DNA of 64,000 bases. It comes from Pedobacter sp. Leaf250 (lineage in GTDB: Bacteria > Bacteroidota > Bacteroidia > Sphingobacteriales > Sphingobacteriaceae). The position numbers and the translations under genes are program-made. How positions within the stretch are numbered: the first letter of the stretch is position 1; the number at the start of each line of letters is the position of its first letter. Shown here piece by piece: positions 27,207 to 36,325 of the stretch. The DNA lies in contig NZ_CAKLBU010000002.1 of assembly GCF_920984735.1 (NCBI RefSeq), forward strand, positions 1 to 64,000, written 5' to 3'. The notes under the pieces were generated by a model, which worked only from the letters and a program-made list of their open reading frames with translations, had not been told where the DNA came from and searched no databases.

Positions 27207-27941
27207 TTATTTAAGGGTAATCTCATTAACCAAAGCTTTAACATTATTAACTGATGTTAGTTCATATTGATATTCATCTTCAATACTTCCCATTTTCGTT
27301 TCTGCGTTACGAAATTCCATTCTACTAGGAATAAAACTTTTACAAGAGGCATGAAATTGATTGGCACCAGTAGTATTAATGAGTGCTCGAATATTACTGT
27401 GATTGATTCCTGCTCCCGGCATAATTTCGATTCTACCATTTGCTTGTTGAATGAGACTTGACAATCTAGGCGCACCTTCGATAGCAAAATTTGCGCCTCC
27501 CGAGGAAAGAACACGAATAATACCCAATTCAATTAAATCTTCCAAAGCCCTTTCCATATCATTACTCATGTCAAAAGCCCGGTGGAAAGCGACAGGAAGC
27601 GGTTTGGCATTTTCAATTAATTCAGCACATCTTGCCTTGTCAATGCTTCCATCTGCGTTAAGTATTCCAATCACAATTCCATCACAATTTAATGATTTAC
27701 AAATTTTTACATCCTCGATCATTAACTGAAACTCTAGATCAGTGTATAAAAAGTCGCCACCACGAGGGCGGATAATCGGCCAAACTTGAATGGATAAATT
27801 TTTCTTGGCTAATGCAATTTGTGCATAACTGGGCGTAGTTCCTCCCTCTGCCAAGTTATCACATAATTCTACCCTAACTGCACCTCCAATCTGGGCATTT
27901 AAAGCAGATTCATAGCCATTTGCACAAACTTCTAAACTCAT
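27207..27941 (-). CDS. cutC: CutC family protein
   Basis: CutC was named for copper homeostasis in E. coli, but its biochemical role is still debated; the fold is a TIM barrel. The protein shows the family start LEVCANGYESALNAQIGGAV, then ELCDNLAEGGTTPS, IRPRGGDFLYTD and VAFHRAFDM. I place the start at the methionine directly before LEVC (27941); an upstream in-frame ATG at 27977 would add twelve residues not typical of the family. It shares a transcript with the small membrane protein that follows. Confidence 0.9.
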   Translation of the reverse strand: MSLEVCANGYESALNAQIGGAVRVELCDNLAEGGTTPSYAQIALAKKNLSIQVWPIIRPRGGDFLYTDLEFQLMIEDVKICKSLNCDGIVIGILNADGSIDKARCAELIENAKPLPVAFHRAFDMSNDMERALEDLIELGIIRVLSSGGANFAIEGAPRLSSLIQQANGRIEIMPGAGINHSNIRALINTTGANQFHASCKSFIPSRMEFRNAETKMGSIEDEYQYELTSVNNVKALVNEITLK

Positions 27942-28009
27942 AGTTTTCTGAATAGGTTTTGAATCTTCACTGCTCATATATTACTGTATCTTAAGTAGTT
28001 TTGTTAAAT

Positions 28010-28894
28010 TTATTTATCAGGTGAATCATTCACTAGACCTAAAACTTTCCAACCTTCTGGCGATTTATATACATTTAATTGTTGGATAGATTTTCCACTA
28101 TCAGGAAACCAGCAAACCTCAGTAATGATCCAGTGGGTATCATTAATTTTATTTCTTTCAGGAAAAGCATTTGTAATCTTTGAGAAATCAGGAAAGCCAT
28201 GTTCCTCAATATTATTGATAAAAGATAATTTTAATACATCTGCGGTTTCGTTAATTAATTCATTATCTAGCGCCACTTTCATTTCTGCAAGCATAGATTT
28301 TGCTTCTTCATGAAAATCCTTACAATCCATAGCTGCATGGATATCTTTATGATTGTAGGCCTTTTCTAATGAAAGAATGGCGCCCTCTGGTGTTTCAAGA
28401 TTGGTTTTGAAATGGTCTACTCCCTCATCAATGTAAAGTCCAATATTTTGATCGAAAGCAGGCTTCTCTTTGTCAGGGATGCCATCTCTGATAGCACGGA
28501 TCGTGTAACCACCAATTAATTTCCCATCTTCAATAATCATCCAGTCGGAAATTAATTGGCGATCGATACCAATTTTTTGATTTAATTTTACGGTTGTTAC
28601 ATCAACAGGCTCATTACCAACAGTACCATATAAATGTCCTTCATCATCAAAATGAGGTTCTGTTAACCAAATATGTTCTCCATTTTCACCATCAATAATT
28701 TTTACTTTAATTGAAAAATACACCTGATATGGTTGTGGATTTTCTAAACTATCTTCAAAATACCATAGTGTTAAATTGGCCTTTTCAATTGCCCAATTCA
28801 TTCGTTCGTCTTCATTGGAAACATAAACCATATCTGGTTCACCTTTGCGCTCCTCAACATTTTTTTTGCCAAAAATTTTTGATAATAATCCCAT
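28010..28894 (-). CDS. DUF2314 domain protein
   Basis: The 294-residue cytoplasmic protein has a DUF2314 domain in its first half (MNWAIEKANLTLWYFEDSLE, EHIWLTEPHFDDEGHLYG, QLISDWMIIEDGKLIGGYT). The second half, from about residue 160, is a separate mixed alpha/beta region with AILSLEKAYNHKDIHAAMDC. DUF2314 proteins often occur near ankyrin or immunity-like genes, and the function is unknown. It lies 33 bases upstream of the cutC ORF, on the same strand. Confidence 0.82.
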   Translation of the reverse strand: MGLLSKIFGKKNVEERKGEPDMVYVSNEDERMNWAIEKANLTLWYFEDSLENPQPYQVYFSIKVKIIDGENGEHIWLTEPHFDDEGHLYGTVGNEPVDVTTVKLNQKIGIDRQLISDWMIIEDGKLIGGYTIRAIRDGIPDKEKPAFDQNIGLYIDEGVDHFKTNLETPEGAILSLEKAYNHKDIHAAMDCKDFHEEAKSMLAEMKVALDNELINETADVLKLSFINNIEEHGFPDFSKITNAFPERNKINDTHWIITEVCWFPDSGKSIQQLNVYKSPEGWKVLGLVNDSPDK

Positions 28895-28941
28895 TGCGTA
28901 ATTTATATGTTAAACGATTTTATTTGGGATGATCTTTAAAA

Positions 28942-29976
28942 TTAATAATAGCTATTTCCTTTGATTAACAAATCTTGTTTTTCGGCATTGCAAACGGCAA
29001 AACTAAAGCCTTTTTGAATGGCATATGCACCATATTCACCTTTCTTGTTAATGGCTAAAAAGCCAACCTGGATATTTTTTGCAGTTTCTGGTTTCTTTTT
29101 AATGATACGCATTACCGCTTCTTTGCAGGCTGCTTCTGGTGTATAGCCTTGTCTCATCAATTCCACAACTAAAAAAGAACCCACATTACGAACTACTTCT
29201 TCACCAACACCTGTTGATGTTGCACCACCAACTTCATTATCAATAAATAAACCAGCACCAATAATCGGACTATCGCCAATTCTTCCATGTAACTTATAGG
29301 CCATACCGCTAGTTGTGCATGCTCCAGATATATCACCTTTACTATCAATTGCTAACATGCCAATTGTATCGTGATTGTATTGGTTGCCAGGCAATTTTTG
29401 TGGAGCAGCTTTTTCGTATAGCTTGTTCTCAACATTCATTACTGGCTCATATTTCGCTGTTTTAAGCCATTCTTTCCAGGCTTTTTCACTCGAGGGAGTA
29501 AGCAGATTTTCTTTTTTGAAACCTTGCTCCAGTGCAAATTGTAATGCACCATCACCCGCTAGCATAACATGGGGCGTCTTTTCCATTATTTTGCGAGCTA
29601 CAGAAATTGGATGCTTAATGTGTTCTAATGCTAAAACAGCTCCACAGTTACCATTTTCATCCATTATGCAGGCATCAAGCGTTACTTTACCATCTCTATC
29701 TGGCAAACCACCATAGCCTACAGTTTGATTTTTTTCATCCGCTTCCGGAACCCATACACCTTGTTCAACAGCATCCAAAGCTCTTCCACCTTTTGATAAA
29801 ACTTTCCATGCATCGGCATTTGCAGCGATACCAAAGTCCCAGGTGGAAATTACGATTGGAAAGTTTGCTTTATTATTTGAATGGTTTGGAATAGCATCAG
29901 CCATACTTGTTTTATCAATGGCTAATAAACCTGCAGAAAGGGCAGAGGCTTTTATAAATTTACGACGGTTGAACAT
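28942..29976 (-). CDS. N4-(beta-N-acetylglucosaminyl)-L-asparaginase (glycosylasparaginase)
   Basis: This Ntn hydrolase cleaves the GlcNAc-Asn bond left after glycoprotein breakdown. The 344-residue precursor has an RRKF twin-arginine-like signal (residues 4-7) followed by a hydrophobic stretch and AxA-like site. Autocleavage should occur before T204 in NHDTIGMLAID, making that threonine the N-terminal nucleophile of the beta chain. GRIGDSPIIGAGLFIDNEVG is the substrate-binding region. The family includes the well-studied enzyme of Elizabethkingia (Flavobacterium) meningoseptica. Confidence 0.92.
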   Translation of the reverse strand: MFNRRKFIKASALSAGLLAIDKTSMADAIPNHSNNKANFPIVISTWDFGIAANADAWKVLSKGGRALDAVEQGVWVPEADEKNQTVGYGGLPDRDGKVTLDACIMDENGNCGAVLALEHIKHPISVARKIMEKTPHVMLAGDGALQFALEQGFKKENLLTPSSEKAWKEWLKTAKYEPVMNVENKLYEKAAPQKLPGNQYNHDTIGMLAIDSKGDISGACTTSGMAYKLHGRIGDSPIIGAGLFIDNEVGGATSTGVGEEVVRNVGSFLVVELMRQGYTPEAACKEAVMRIIKKKPETAKNIQVGFLAINKKGEYGAYAIQKGFSFAVCNAEKQDLLIKGNSYY

Positions 29977-30043
29977 GTTTGGGTTAGCTGTAAAATTTTT
30001 TAATAGATGTTATCTGCTTATTTAAATTAAATGTAATGACAAT

Positions 30044-30847
30044 TTAACTGATAGAAAATTGATCGGCGTCTTTTAAAAACGGAAATTGTCTTCTAATTTT
30101 TGCCAACTCTTCATAATTGATGGTTACGGTATACATATCTTCATCTTCCGGTTTGTAATATACCGTACTTCCATAAGGATCTATAACCATAGAATGACCA
30201 CCATGATAAATTTGGTTACCATCATGCCCAACACGATTTACACCGATAACATAACTTTGGTTTTCAATTGCTCTGGCTGGAATTAATGCTCTCCAATGTG
30301 CCGACCGTTTATCGGGCCAACTGGCTACAATCAGCAATATATCATATTCCTCATTCACGTTACGCAACCACACTGGAAAGCGTAAATCATAACAAACAGC
30401 CAACCTGATTTTCCATCCTTTGAGCTCAACAATGAGTTTATCTTTTCCGGCTGTAAAATTTTTATCCTCCTCACCTAAACCAAATAAATGACGCTTATCA
30501 TAAAATTTATAATCGCCATTTTGCTCCATCCAAATTAAACGGTTATAATAATGTCCATCTTCTTTTATAATTAAACTACCTGTTACCACGGCATTATATT
30601 GATAGGCCATTTTCTGCATCCATTGCATGGTAAAACCACCCATTTCTTCGGCTAGAGTTTCCGAATTCATGCTAAACCCGCTGTTAAACATTTCGGGTAA
30701 AATAATTAGATCAGTTTTCTCCCGAACACCCATAGATAAACGAAGGGCAAGGTTTTGTAAATTTTTTTCTATGTTCTCCCAAAATAAGTAAGCCTGAAAA
30801 ATGGTGACTTTCAGGTTTTCTATTTGAGTGTAAACAGGTGTTTCCAT
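30044..30847 (-). CDS. Omega-amidase-like nitrilase superfamily hydrolase
   Basis: The 267-residue enzyme carries the nitrilase triad: E52 (ILPEMFNSGF), K118 (YDKRHLFGLGEE) and C152 (RLAVCYDLRFPVW). The sequence is of the YafV/Nit2 type, which hydrolyses alpha-ketoglutaramate or alpha-ketosuccinamate. It lies 21 bases downstream of an aminotransferase gene of the matching kind, so the two probably run the transaminase/omega-amidase route that makes glutamine transamination irreversible, for example in methionine salvage. That pathway is inferred. Confidence 0.88.
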   Translation of the reverse strand: METPVYTQIENLKVTIFQAYLFWENIEKNLQNLALRLSMGVREKTDLIILPEMFNSGFSMNSETLAEEMGGFTMQWMQKMAYQYNAVVTGSLIIKEDGHYYNRLIWMEQNGDYKFYDKRHLFGLGEEDKNFTAGKDKLIVELKGWKIRLAVCYDLRFPVWLRNVNEEYDILLIVASWPDKRSAHWRALIPARAIENQSYVIGVNRVGHDGNQIYHGGHSMVIDPYGSTVYYKPEDEDMYTVTINYEELAKIRRQFPFLKDADQFSIS

Positions 30848-30868
30848 ATGTTTAGTTTTACGGGATGA

Positions 30869-32014
30869 TTAAACATTTTTTAGCTTTTCTGCAGCCAAAG
30901 CAAGGGTTGTATTTTCTTTAGCGAAACAAAATCTTATTATTTTATGATCGGTTGATTTTTGGTAGAATGCCGAAACAGGGATGGTGGCAACTCCAAAATC
31001 TTTAATTAGCCTCATGCTAAAATCTGTATCCTTTTCATCACTAATATTACTATAGCTAACGCACTGAAAATAAGAACCATTGCATGGTAGCAATTCTAAT
31101 CTAGTATCAGCGATAAGTCTTCTAAAATAATCTCTTTTATCTTGAAAAAATTGGGTAATTCCGGTATAATGTTTTGATTCTTTAAGGTAATTAGCAATAG
31201 CTTCCTGCATAGGGCTATTAACGCTAAAAACATTGAATTGGTGTACTTTTCTAAATTCTTTCGTCAGTAATTCTGGAGCCAAACAATATCCTAATTTCCA
31301 GCCTGTAGCATGCAATAGCTTACCAAATGAGGCTACAACGAAACTTCTTTCCCTTAATTCAGGAAAAAGCATCACACTTTGATGTTTCTGTCCATCATAA
31401 ATTAAATGTTCATAAACTTCATCGCTTAGAATTAAAATATCTGTTCCGTTTATTAATTTGATTAATGATCTCATATCATCCTCAGATAATATACTGCCCG
31501 TTGGGTTTTGAGGAGAATTCAGGATAATCATTCTGGTGCTCGATGTGAAGAGCTTTTTTACCATATCCCAATCAATTCCATAATCAGGAGGTGCAAGCTC
31601 ATAAGTTTTTACCAAACCTCCTAAAAGTTTAATTGTAGGGGCATAGCTATCATAAGCAGGTTCAAAAATAATTACCTCATCGCCAGGATTAATTATTGCT
31701 GCTAAAGCTGTAAAAATAGCTTGAGTTCCACCGGCAGTAACAGTAATTTCGGTGTCAGGATTATACTTTATATGATATAGATTTTCAACTTTTTTAGCAA
31801 TAGTTTCCTTTAATAAGTTATTGCCAGGCATTGGCGCATATTGGTTAAAGCCATCTTTCATGGCTTTACTCACTAATTCGGTAAGTGCTGGATCGCAAGC
31901 ATAATCTGGAAAACCTTGCGATAAGTTAATGGCATTATGCTCTGCTGCAAGTTTAGACATTACCGAGAAAATGGTAGTACTTACACCAGGAAGTTTTGAT
32001 TGTATATTCAACAT
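30869..32014 (-). CDS. PLP-dependent aminotransferase (methionine / glutamine transaminase K type)
   Basis: The 381-residue class I aminotransferase resembles YbdL and kynurenine/glutamine transaminases. It has AINLSQGFPDYACDP near the start, the cofactor region TVTAGGTQAIFTAL, ILNSPQNPTG and the PLP lysine in SFGKLLHATGWKLGY. Such enzymes transaminate methionine, phenylalanine or glutamine. The adjacent omega-amidase gene supports use of glutamine as amino donor. The start at 32014 gives the expected N-terminus. Confidence 0.9.
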   Translation of the reverse strand: MLNIQSKLPGVSTTIFSVMSKLAAEHNAINLSQGFPDYACDPALTELVSKAMKDGFNQYAPMPGNNLLKETIAKKVENLYHIKYNPDTEITVTAGGTQAIFTALAAIINPGDEVIIFEPAYDSYAPTIKLLGGLVKTYELAPPDYGIDWDMVKKLFTSSTRMIILNSPQNPTGSILSEDDMRSLIKLINGTDILILSDEVYEHLIYDGQKHQSVMLFPELRERSFVVASFGKLLHATGWKLGYCLAPELLTKEFRKVHQFNVFSVNSPMQEAIANYLKESKHYTGITQFFQDKRDYFRRLIADTRLELLPCNGSYFQCVSYSNISDEKDTDFSMRLIKDFGVATIPVSAFYQKSTDHKIIRFCFAKENTTLALAAEKLKNV

Positions 32015-32274
32015 GTTATAAGCGAAAATAGCAAAAAAACATTAAAGTGTGCTATTGTTTCAGATTATGGAGACGTCAGAACCGCAGAGAACAGTATCAC
32101 AAGAAAATCTAAAATATGTTAAAGAAATATCAGTTACACTCTTCGATCGATGATAAATTTTATATTGTTTGTTGATTATGAAAACGGCAACAAAAGTGAA
32201 GATTTTAGCCAAATTTTTAACAAAATTTAATTTTTTATGATACGATTTTGTAGGCAGAACTGCTTTAAAAATTT

Positions 32275-32282
32275 TACATTTA
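32275..32282 (+). promoter_or_regulatory. Possible -7 element for serC
   Basis: TACATTTA matches TAnnTTTG at seven positions, and a TTG occurs 24 bases upstream (32248-32250), slightly farther than usual. The rest of the 293-base gap before serC shows no gene or strong repeat. Confidence 0.35.
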
Positions 32283-32307
32283 CCGCCATAATCATTTATA
32301 CAATAAG

Positions 32308-33381
32308 ATGAAGCATAATTTTGGCGCAGGCCCTTGTATTTTACCTCAAGAAGTGTTTAAACAAGCTGCACAGGCAGTTTTAGATTTTAACGATGGATTA
32401 TCAATTTTAGAAATTTCGCATAGAACAACCGAATTTGAGGCAGTTGTTGCTGAAGCTGATAAGTTGGTGAAAGAGTTATTAAATGTGCCATCGGGTTATT
32501 CCGTTTTATTTTTACAGGGCGGTGCGAGCTTGCAGTTTGCAATGGTTCCAATGAATTTATTGGGCGATGGACAAACCGCAAGTTATTTAGATTCGGGCGT
32601 TTGGGCAACCAAAGCTTTAAAGGAAGCTAAATTTGTAGGCAACGTTAATGTTGTTGCCTCATCGAAAGACTCGAACTATACTTTTATCCCGAAAGATTTC
32701 GATATCCCGGCTGATAGTGCTTATTTCCATTATACTTCGAACAATACCATTTACGGTACAGAACTTTTTGAAGTTCCAGAAACGAGCGTTCCTATTGTAT
32801 GCGATATGTCGTCAGATATTATGAGCCGTGTAATTGATGTATCTAAATTTGATTTGATTTATGCTGGTGCTCAAAAAAATGTGGGTCCTGCAGGATTAAC
32901 TATTGTGATAATAAAAGATGAAATTTTAGGAAAAATTGACCGTAAAATTCCATCGATGTTAAACTATCAATCGCACATAGATAATGGCTCTATGTACAAT
33001 ACGCCGCCGGTTTTTTCTGTTTACGTTTCATTGTTGAATCTTCGCTGGTTAAAATCGAAAGGCGGTGTGGCAGAAATAGAAAAGGAAAATAAACAAAAAG
33101 CCGAAGCACTTTACAGAGAAATTGATCGTAATCCATTATTTAAAGGCACTTGCGCTGTTGAAGACCGTTCCAAAATGAATATTTGTTTTGTGATGGAAAA
33201 TCCTGAATTGGAAAAACCATTCTTAAAATTTGCAGAAGATCAAGGTATCATTGGTATTAAGGGGCACAGAAGTGTTGGTGGTTTCCGAGCATCAATGTAC
33301 AATGCATTGCCAATTACAAGCGTACATGCGCTGATTGATGCCATGCAATCATTCGAAGAAAAACAGGCAAAAGCAAACTAA
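32308..33381 (+). CDS. serC: Phosphoserine aminotransferase
   Basis: The 357-residue PLP enzyme converts 3-phosphohydroxypyruvate and glutamate to phosphoserine, the second step of serine synthesis. It shows the family start [17 protein letters not shown], the substrate-binding [25 protein letters not shown] and the PLP lysine K190 in [13 protein letters not shown]. The length is standard. It is followed 69 bases later by the dehydrogenase for the preceding pathway step. Confidence 0.97.
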   Translation: MKHNFGAGPCILPQEVFKQAAQAVLDFNDGLSILEISHRTTEFEAVVAEADKLVKELLNVPSGYSVLFLQGGASLQFAMVPMNLLGDGQTASYLDSGVWATKALKEAKFVGNVNVVASSKDSNYTFIPKDFDIPADSAYFHYTSNNTIYGTELFEVPETSVPIVCDMSSDIMSRVIDVSKFDLIYAGAQKNVGPAGLTIVIIKDEILGKIDRKIPSMLNYQSHIDNGSMYNTPPVFSVYVSLLNLRWLKSKGGVAEIEKENKQKAEALYREIDRNPLFKGTCAVEDRSKMNICFVMENPELEKPFLKFAEDQGIIGIKGHRSVGGFRASMYNALPITSVHALIDAMQSFEEKQAKAN

Positions 33382-33450
33382 TTCAAATTATAAAAGATAA
33401 TTGATTCTCATTTATATCTGTGTAATCAATTTAATCAGTGAAATCATATT

Positions 33451-34401
33451 ATGATTAAAATATTAGCAAACGATGGGATAGACCCTATTGGTAAAGAATT
33501 ATTGGAAAAGGCAGGATTCCAGGTTGATACAGATACTATTCCTCAAGAACAATTGGCTGAGGCATTAAAAAACTACGATGCCATTACCGTTCGCAGTGCA
33601 ACAAAGGTTAGAAAAGAATTAATTGATGCTGTACCAAATATTAAATTAATTGGTAGAGGTGGAGTTGGAATGGATAATATTGATGTTGAATATGCTCGCA
33701 GTCAAGGTGTTGCTGTTGTAAACACGCCAGCGGCATCATCATTATCTGTAGCAGAATTGGTTTTTTCTCACATGTTTACAGGTATTAGATTTTTACAGGA
33801 TGCTAACCGTAAAATGCCTGTAGATGGCTCTACCCAATTTAATAATCTTAAAAAAGCTTATGCAAAAGGTACAGAATTAAGCGGTAAAACCATTGGCATA
33901 ATAGGTTTCGGTCGTATTGGCCGTGCAACTGCGAAAGTCGCTTTAGGTTTAGGTATGAAAGTTTTAGCCTACGATTTATATCCTTCGGAGTCTGAAATCA
34001 CTCTAGAATTTCAAGGTGGACAATCGGTAAGTATTCCAATTAAAACTGTTTCTTTAGATGAAGTTATTGCTGGAAGCGATTTCTTCAGTTTGCACACTCC
34101 ATTTGCCGATAAACCTATTTTAGGAGCTGAGGAGTTTGCCAAAATGAAAAATGGCGTGGGTATTGTAAACTGCTCTCGTGGTGGTACAATTGACGAGCCA
34201 GCATTACTTGAAGCACTGAATTCGGGCAAGGTTGCCTTTGCTGGTTTAGATGTTTTTAATAATGAACCTACACCGTTAGCTGAAATTTTAACACATCCAA
34301 AAATTTCTTTAACACCTCATATTGGTGCATCAACCAACGAAGCGCAAGAACGTATCGGTACAGAACTGGCGACTTTAATTATTGAGCATTTTAAGAAGTA
34401 A
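33451..34401 (+). CDS. serA: D-3-phosphoglycerate dehydrogenase (short form)
   Basis: This NAD-dependent D-2-hydroxyacid dehydrogenase oxidises 3-phosphoglycerate in the first step of serine synthesis. The NAD-binding GFGRIG is at residues 152-157, and the catalytic residues are R243 (NCSRGGTID), E272 and H290 (LTPHIGAST). At 316 residues it lacks the C-terminal ACT domain, so serine feedback through ACT is not expected. Its place behind serC supports the serA assignment over other D-hydroxyacid dehydrogenases. Confidence 0.9.
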   Translation: MIKILANDGIDPIGKELLEKAGFQVDTDTIPQEQLAEALKNYDAITVRSATKVRKELIDAVPNIKLIGRGGVGMDNIDVEYARSQGVAVVNTPAASSLSVAELVFSHMFTGIRFLQDANRKMPVDGSTQFNNLKKAYAKGTELSGKTIGIIGFGRIGRATAKVALGLGMKVLAYDLYPSESEITLEFQGGQSVSIPIKTVSLDEVIAGSDFFSLHTPFADKPILGAEEFAKMKNGVGIVNCSRGGTIDEPALLEALNSGKVAFAGLDVFNNEPTPLAEILTHPKISLTPHIGASTNEAQERIGTELATLIIEHFKK

Positions 34402-34408
34402 TAGTGAT

Positions 34409-34462
34409 TGTCATTCTGAGCCTGTCGAAAAACAATTGTGTTTCGACAAGCTCAACATGACA
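34409..34462. repeat. Long imperfect inverted repeat after serA
   Basis: TGTCATTCTGAGCCTGTCGA (from 34409) and its partner arm ending at 34462 form a 22-bp stem with three mismatches around a 10-base loop containing CAATTG. It starts 8 bases past the serA stop codon and may end transcription, although it lacks a U run. Sequences of the form GTCATTCTGAGC...GTCGAA are, to my knowledge, scattered in many Bacteroidota genomes. Confidence 0.6.
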
Positions 34463-34468
34463 TCTCTA

Positions 34469-34615
34469 TCAATCCAAAGCATTTGTTAACACCCAATAGC
34501 GATAACCCAATATTGCCTTTTGAAAGTTTGTGAGTTTATTCGGGTCTTTTTTAATCAAGCTAGGTAAAATTACATTGTTAACTTTAACCAAAACCTTAAA
34601 CAGTGCCTTTTTCAT
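34469..34615 (-). CDS. Small conserved basic protein, 48 residues
   Basis: The frame opens with ATG at 34615 and ends in TGA at 34469-34471. The product starts MKKALFKVLVKVNNVILPSL, continues with KKDPNKLTNFQKAILGYRYW and ends VLTNALD. It is basic and amphipathic, and I recall similar small proteins in other Bacteroidota but know no function. The start lies inside the last 20 bases of the upstream gene (stop at 34596), so the two are probably translationally coupled. The gene is easily missed because of its size. Confidence 0.7.
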   Translation of the reverse strand: MKKALFKVLVKVNNVILPSLIKKDPNKLTNFQKAILGYRYWVLTNALD

Positions 34616-35111
34616 ATTTTTTCAGTTTTTTATTGAAGAAATAAAAACCTCCTATCATCATTAAAATCAATGCTATAATGATATAGATTGATAAACCTTG
34701 TGAAGCTTTTGTTAACTCTTTCTTGAGTTGTTCATTTTGATCTTGCAATTTCTTGATGGTTTGCATGTAATTTTCAATTCGTTCTTGCGAATTATCTGCA
34801 ACAGCAACTTTCTTTTGGTTTTCCAGATCCTTATAGTCCATCAATACTTTTAATTCCTTAAAAATATTGTTATCCGTTAGTACAACTTGACGAAGAATTT
34901 CATTTGAGTTTTTGATGTCTTTTTTAGTTTGCCAGCCAAATATTCCTGTACGTTGATTTAAGCTTTCATCATATTGACCAAACTTTGAACTTCGTTCTGC
35001 AAGTAATAAATTGACCTTAACCCGTTGAGCCGCGTAAGTGGTAGTATCTTGTTGTGCCGATGCACAAATACTCAAAAATAGTATGGAGAGCAAGTAGAAA
35101 TATTTCTTCAT
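34596..35111 (-). CDS. Exported coiled-coil protein with C-terminal membrane anchor
   Basis: I do not recognise this 171-residue protein as a named family. It has a signal peptide (YFYLLSILFLSICASAQQ), a helical heptad-rich middle (about 95-135, ENYMQTIKKLQDQNEQLKKE) and a C-terminal membrane helix (LSIYIIIALILMMIGGFYFF) with a basic cytoplasmic tail. The topology is periplasmic coiled coil anchored in the inner membrane. The 48-residue gene overlaps its end. A 331-base repeat-rich gap lies upstream. Confidence 0.7.
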   Translation of the reverse strand: MKKYFYLLSILFLSICASAQQDTTTYAAQRVKVNLLLAERSSKFGQYDESLNQRTGIFGWQTKKDIKNSNEILRQVVLTDNNIFKELKVLMDYKDLENQKKVAVADNSQERIENYMQTIKKLQDQNEQLKKELTKASQGLSIYIIIALILMMIGGFYFFNKKLKKYEKGTV

Positions 35112-35149
35112 GCGATATAAACGTGAAAAGGGTAGAAGTTGTTTGGAAC

Positions 35150-35441
35150 TTGGTCTAATGGTTCATTTGTCGACTTGGTTCAGTGATTCACTTGTCATTA
35201 GTTCATTGGTTTGCAAAGTCGAATTTGTTCAGTGGTTCATTTGTTCATTAGATCATTGGTTTGCAAAGTCAACATAGTTCAGTGGTTTATTTGTTCATTA
35301 GATCATTGGTTTGCAAAGTCAATTTGGTTTAATGGTTCATTTGTTCATTAGTTTGCAAAGTTTATAGTGCCTTATTATTACAGCCATTACTTTACAAATC
35401 CCAACCCAATGAACAATTGAACTAATGAACTATTGAACTAA
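35150..35441. repeat. 50-bp tandem repeats with an inverted tail in a 331-base gap
   Basis: The decamer TTGCAAAGTC recurs at 35211, 35261 and 35311, and TTGCAAAG again at 35353. This marks a 50-bp unit built around GTTCATTAGATCATTGG. At 35408-35441 the complementary pattern (CAATGAAC, TAATGAAC) appears, so the two sides could pair in RNA or single-stranded DNA. There is no open frame. The whole gap between the anchored coiled-coil gene and the SAM hydrolase gene is made of this low-complexity material. Confidence 0.75.
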
Positions 35442-35442
35442 A

Positions 35443-36222
35443 TTAAGGATGAAACTCAACCCTAACAATATCGCCGAGATGCAGACCTAATAAACCACTT
35501 GCTTTACCTTTGTTAATTGCAATTTCCAGGTGATTACTAATTCCAAACAGGCAAAGTTTTTCACCCTCTTGAACTTCGTTATAATGCCAGCTTAATTGTG
35601 TAATGGTTTCACTTTTTCTAAAATATAAAGTGAAGTCGCGATTTTTTTGGATTCGCGTAAATAGGTCTTTGGTGATATTGGTGATGACGTTGCAGAAAGT
35701 GTCGATATAAACTACACTCCCTCGAATGATATCCCGCTCGATAACAGGATGTAAAAGCATCTTTTGCTCAATCTCTGCTACAGGTAAACCAATGTCTTTT
35801 AGTCTGCCGCCTTTAGCTAAATGAGTGGCTGCTTTTACAAAAATATCAACCAGTGGGAAGTGAAGATATTTTAAATCTTGCATAATATTCAGCTCTACAA
35901 CATCCTCAGGAATATCATCAAAAAGCAAAGAGAAAATCCCATTATCTGCACCTACGAAATAATGATCTCGGTGTTTAATGGCGATGTATTTAGTGTTTTC
36001 GCTGTACACAGAATCGATACCAATAAGGTGTACTGTATTTTTCGGGAAATAAGGATATGCGTTCTTTAAAACAAATGCAGCATACGAAATATTGAAAGAT
36101 GGAACTTCGTGGGTAATGTCTACTAAATTAACATTAGGCATAAGACTTAGCAGGCTACCTTTAAGGGCACTCTGGTAAAAATCTTTCGAACCTAAATCTG
36201 TTGTTAAAGTAATTATCCCCAT
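35443..36222 (-). CDS. SAM hydrolase / SAM hydroxide adenosyltransferase (DUF62 family)
   Basis: The family converts S-adenosylmethionine to adenosine and methionine using water; relatives are fluorinases and chlorinases. The 259-residue protein begins MGIITLTTDLGSKDFYQSAL, with the conserved acidic and serine residues of the SAM site, and contains YFVGADNGIFSLLF and DTFCNVITNIT. I chose the ATG at 36222; an upstream in-frame start at 36282 would add 20 non-conserved residues. It is divergent from phoH. Confidence 0.9.
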   Translation of the reverse strand: MGIITLTTDLGSKDFYQSALKGSLLSLMPNVNLVDITHEVPSFNISYAAFVLKNAYPYFPKNTVHLIGIDSVYSENTKYIAIKHRDHYFVGADNGIFSLLFDDIPEDVVELNIMQDLKYLHFPLVDIFVKAATHLAKGGRLKDIGLPVAEIEQKMLLHPVIERDIIRGSVVYIDTFCNVITNITKDLFTRIQKNRDFTLYFRKSETITQLSWHYNEVQEGEKLCLFGISNHLEIAINKGKASGLLGLHLGDIVRVEFHP

Positions 36223-36325
36223 TAAAAATTCATTATTATTGCTTATTCTTGTGTAGAGGCATAAGCGTCTGCAAATATTCAAATTTTAATTAATATACCC
36301 CGATAACTTTTTAAAATACTACAGT

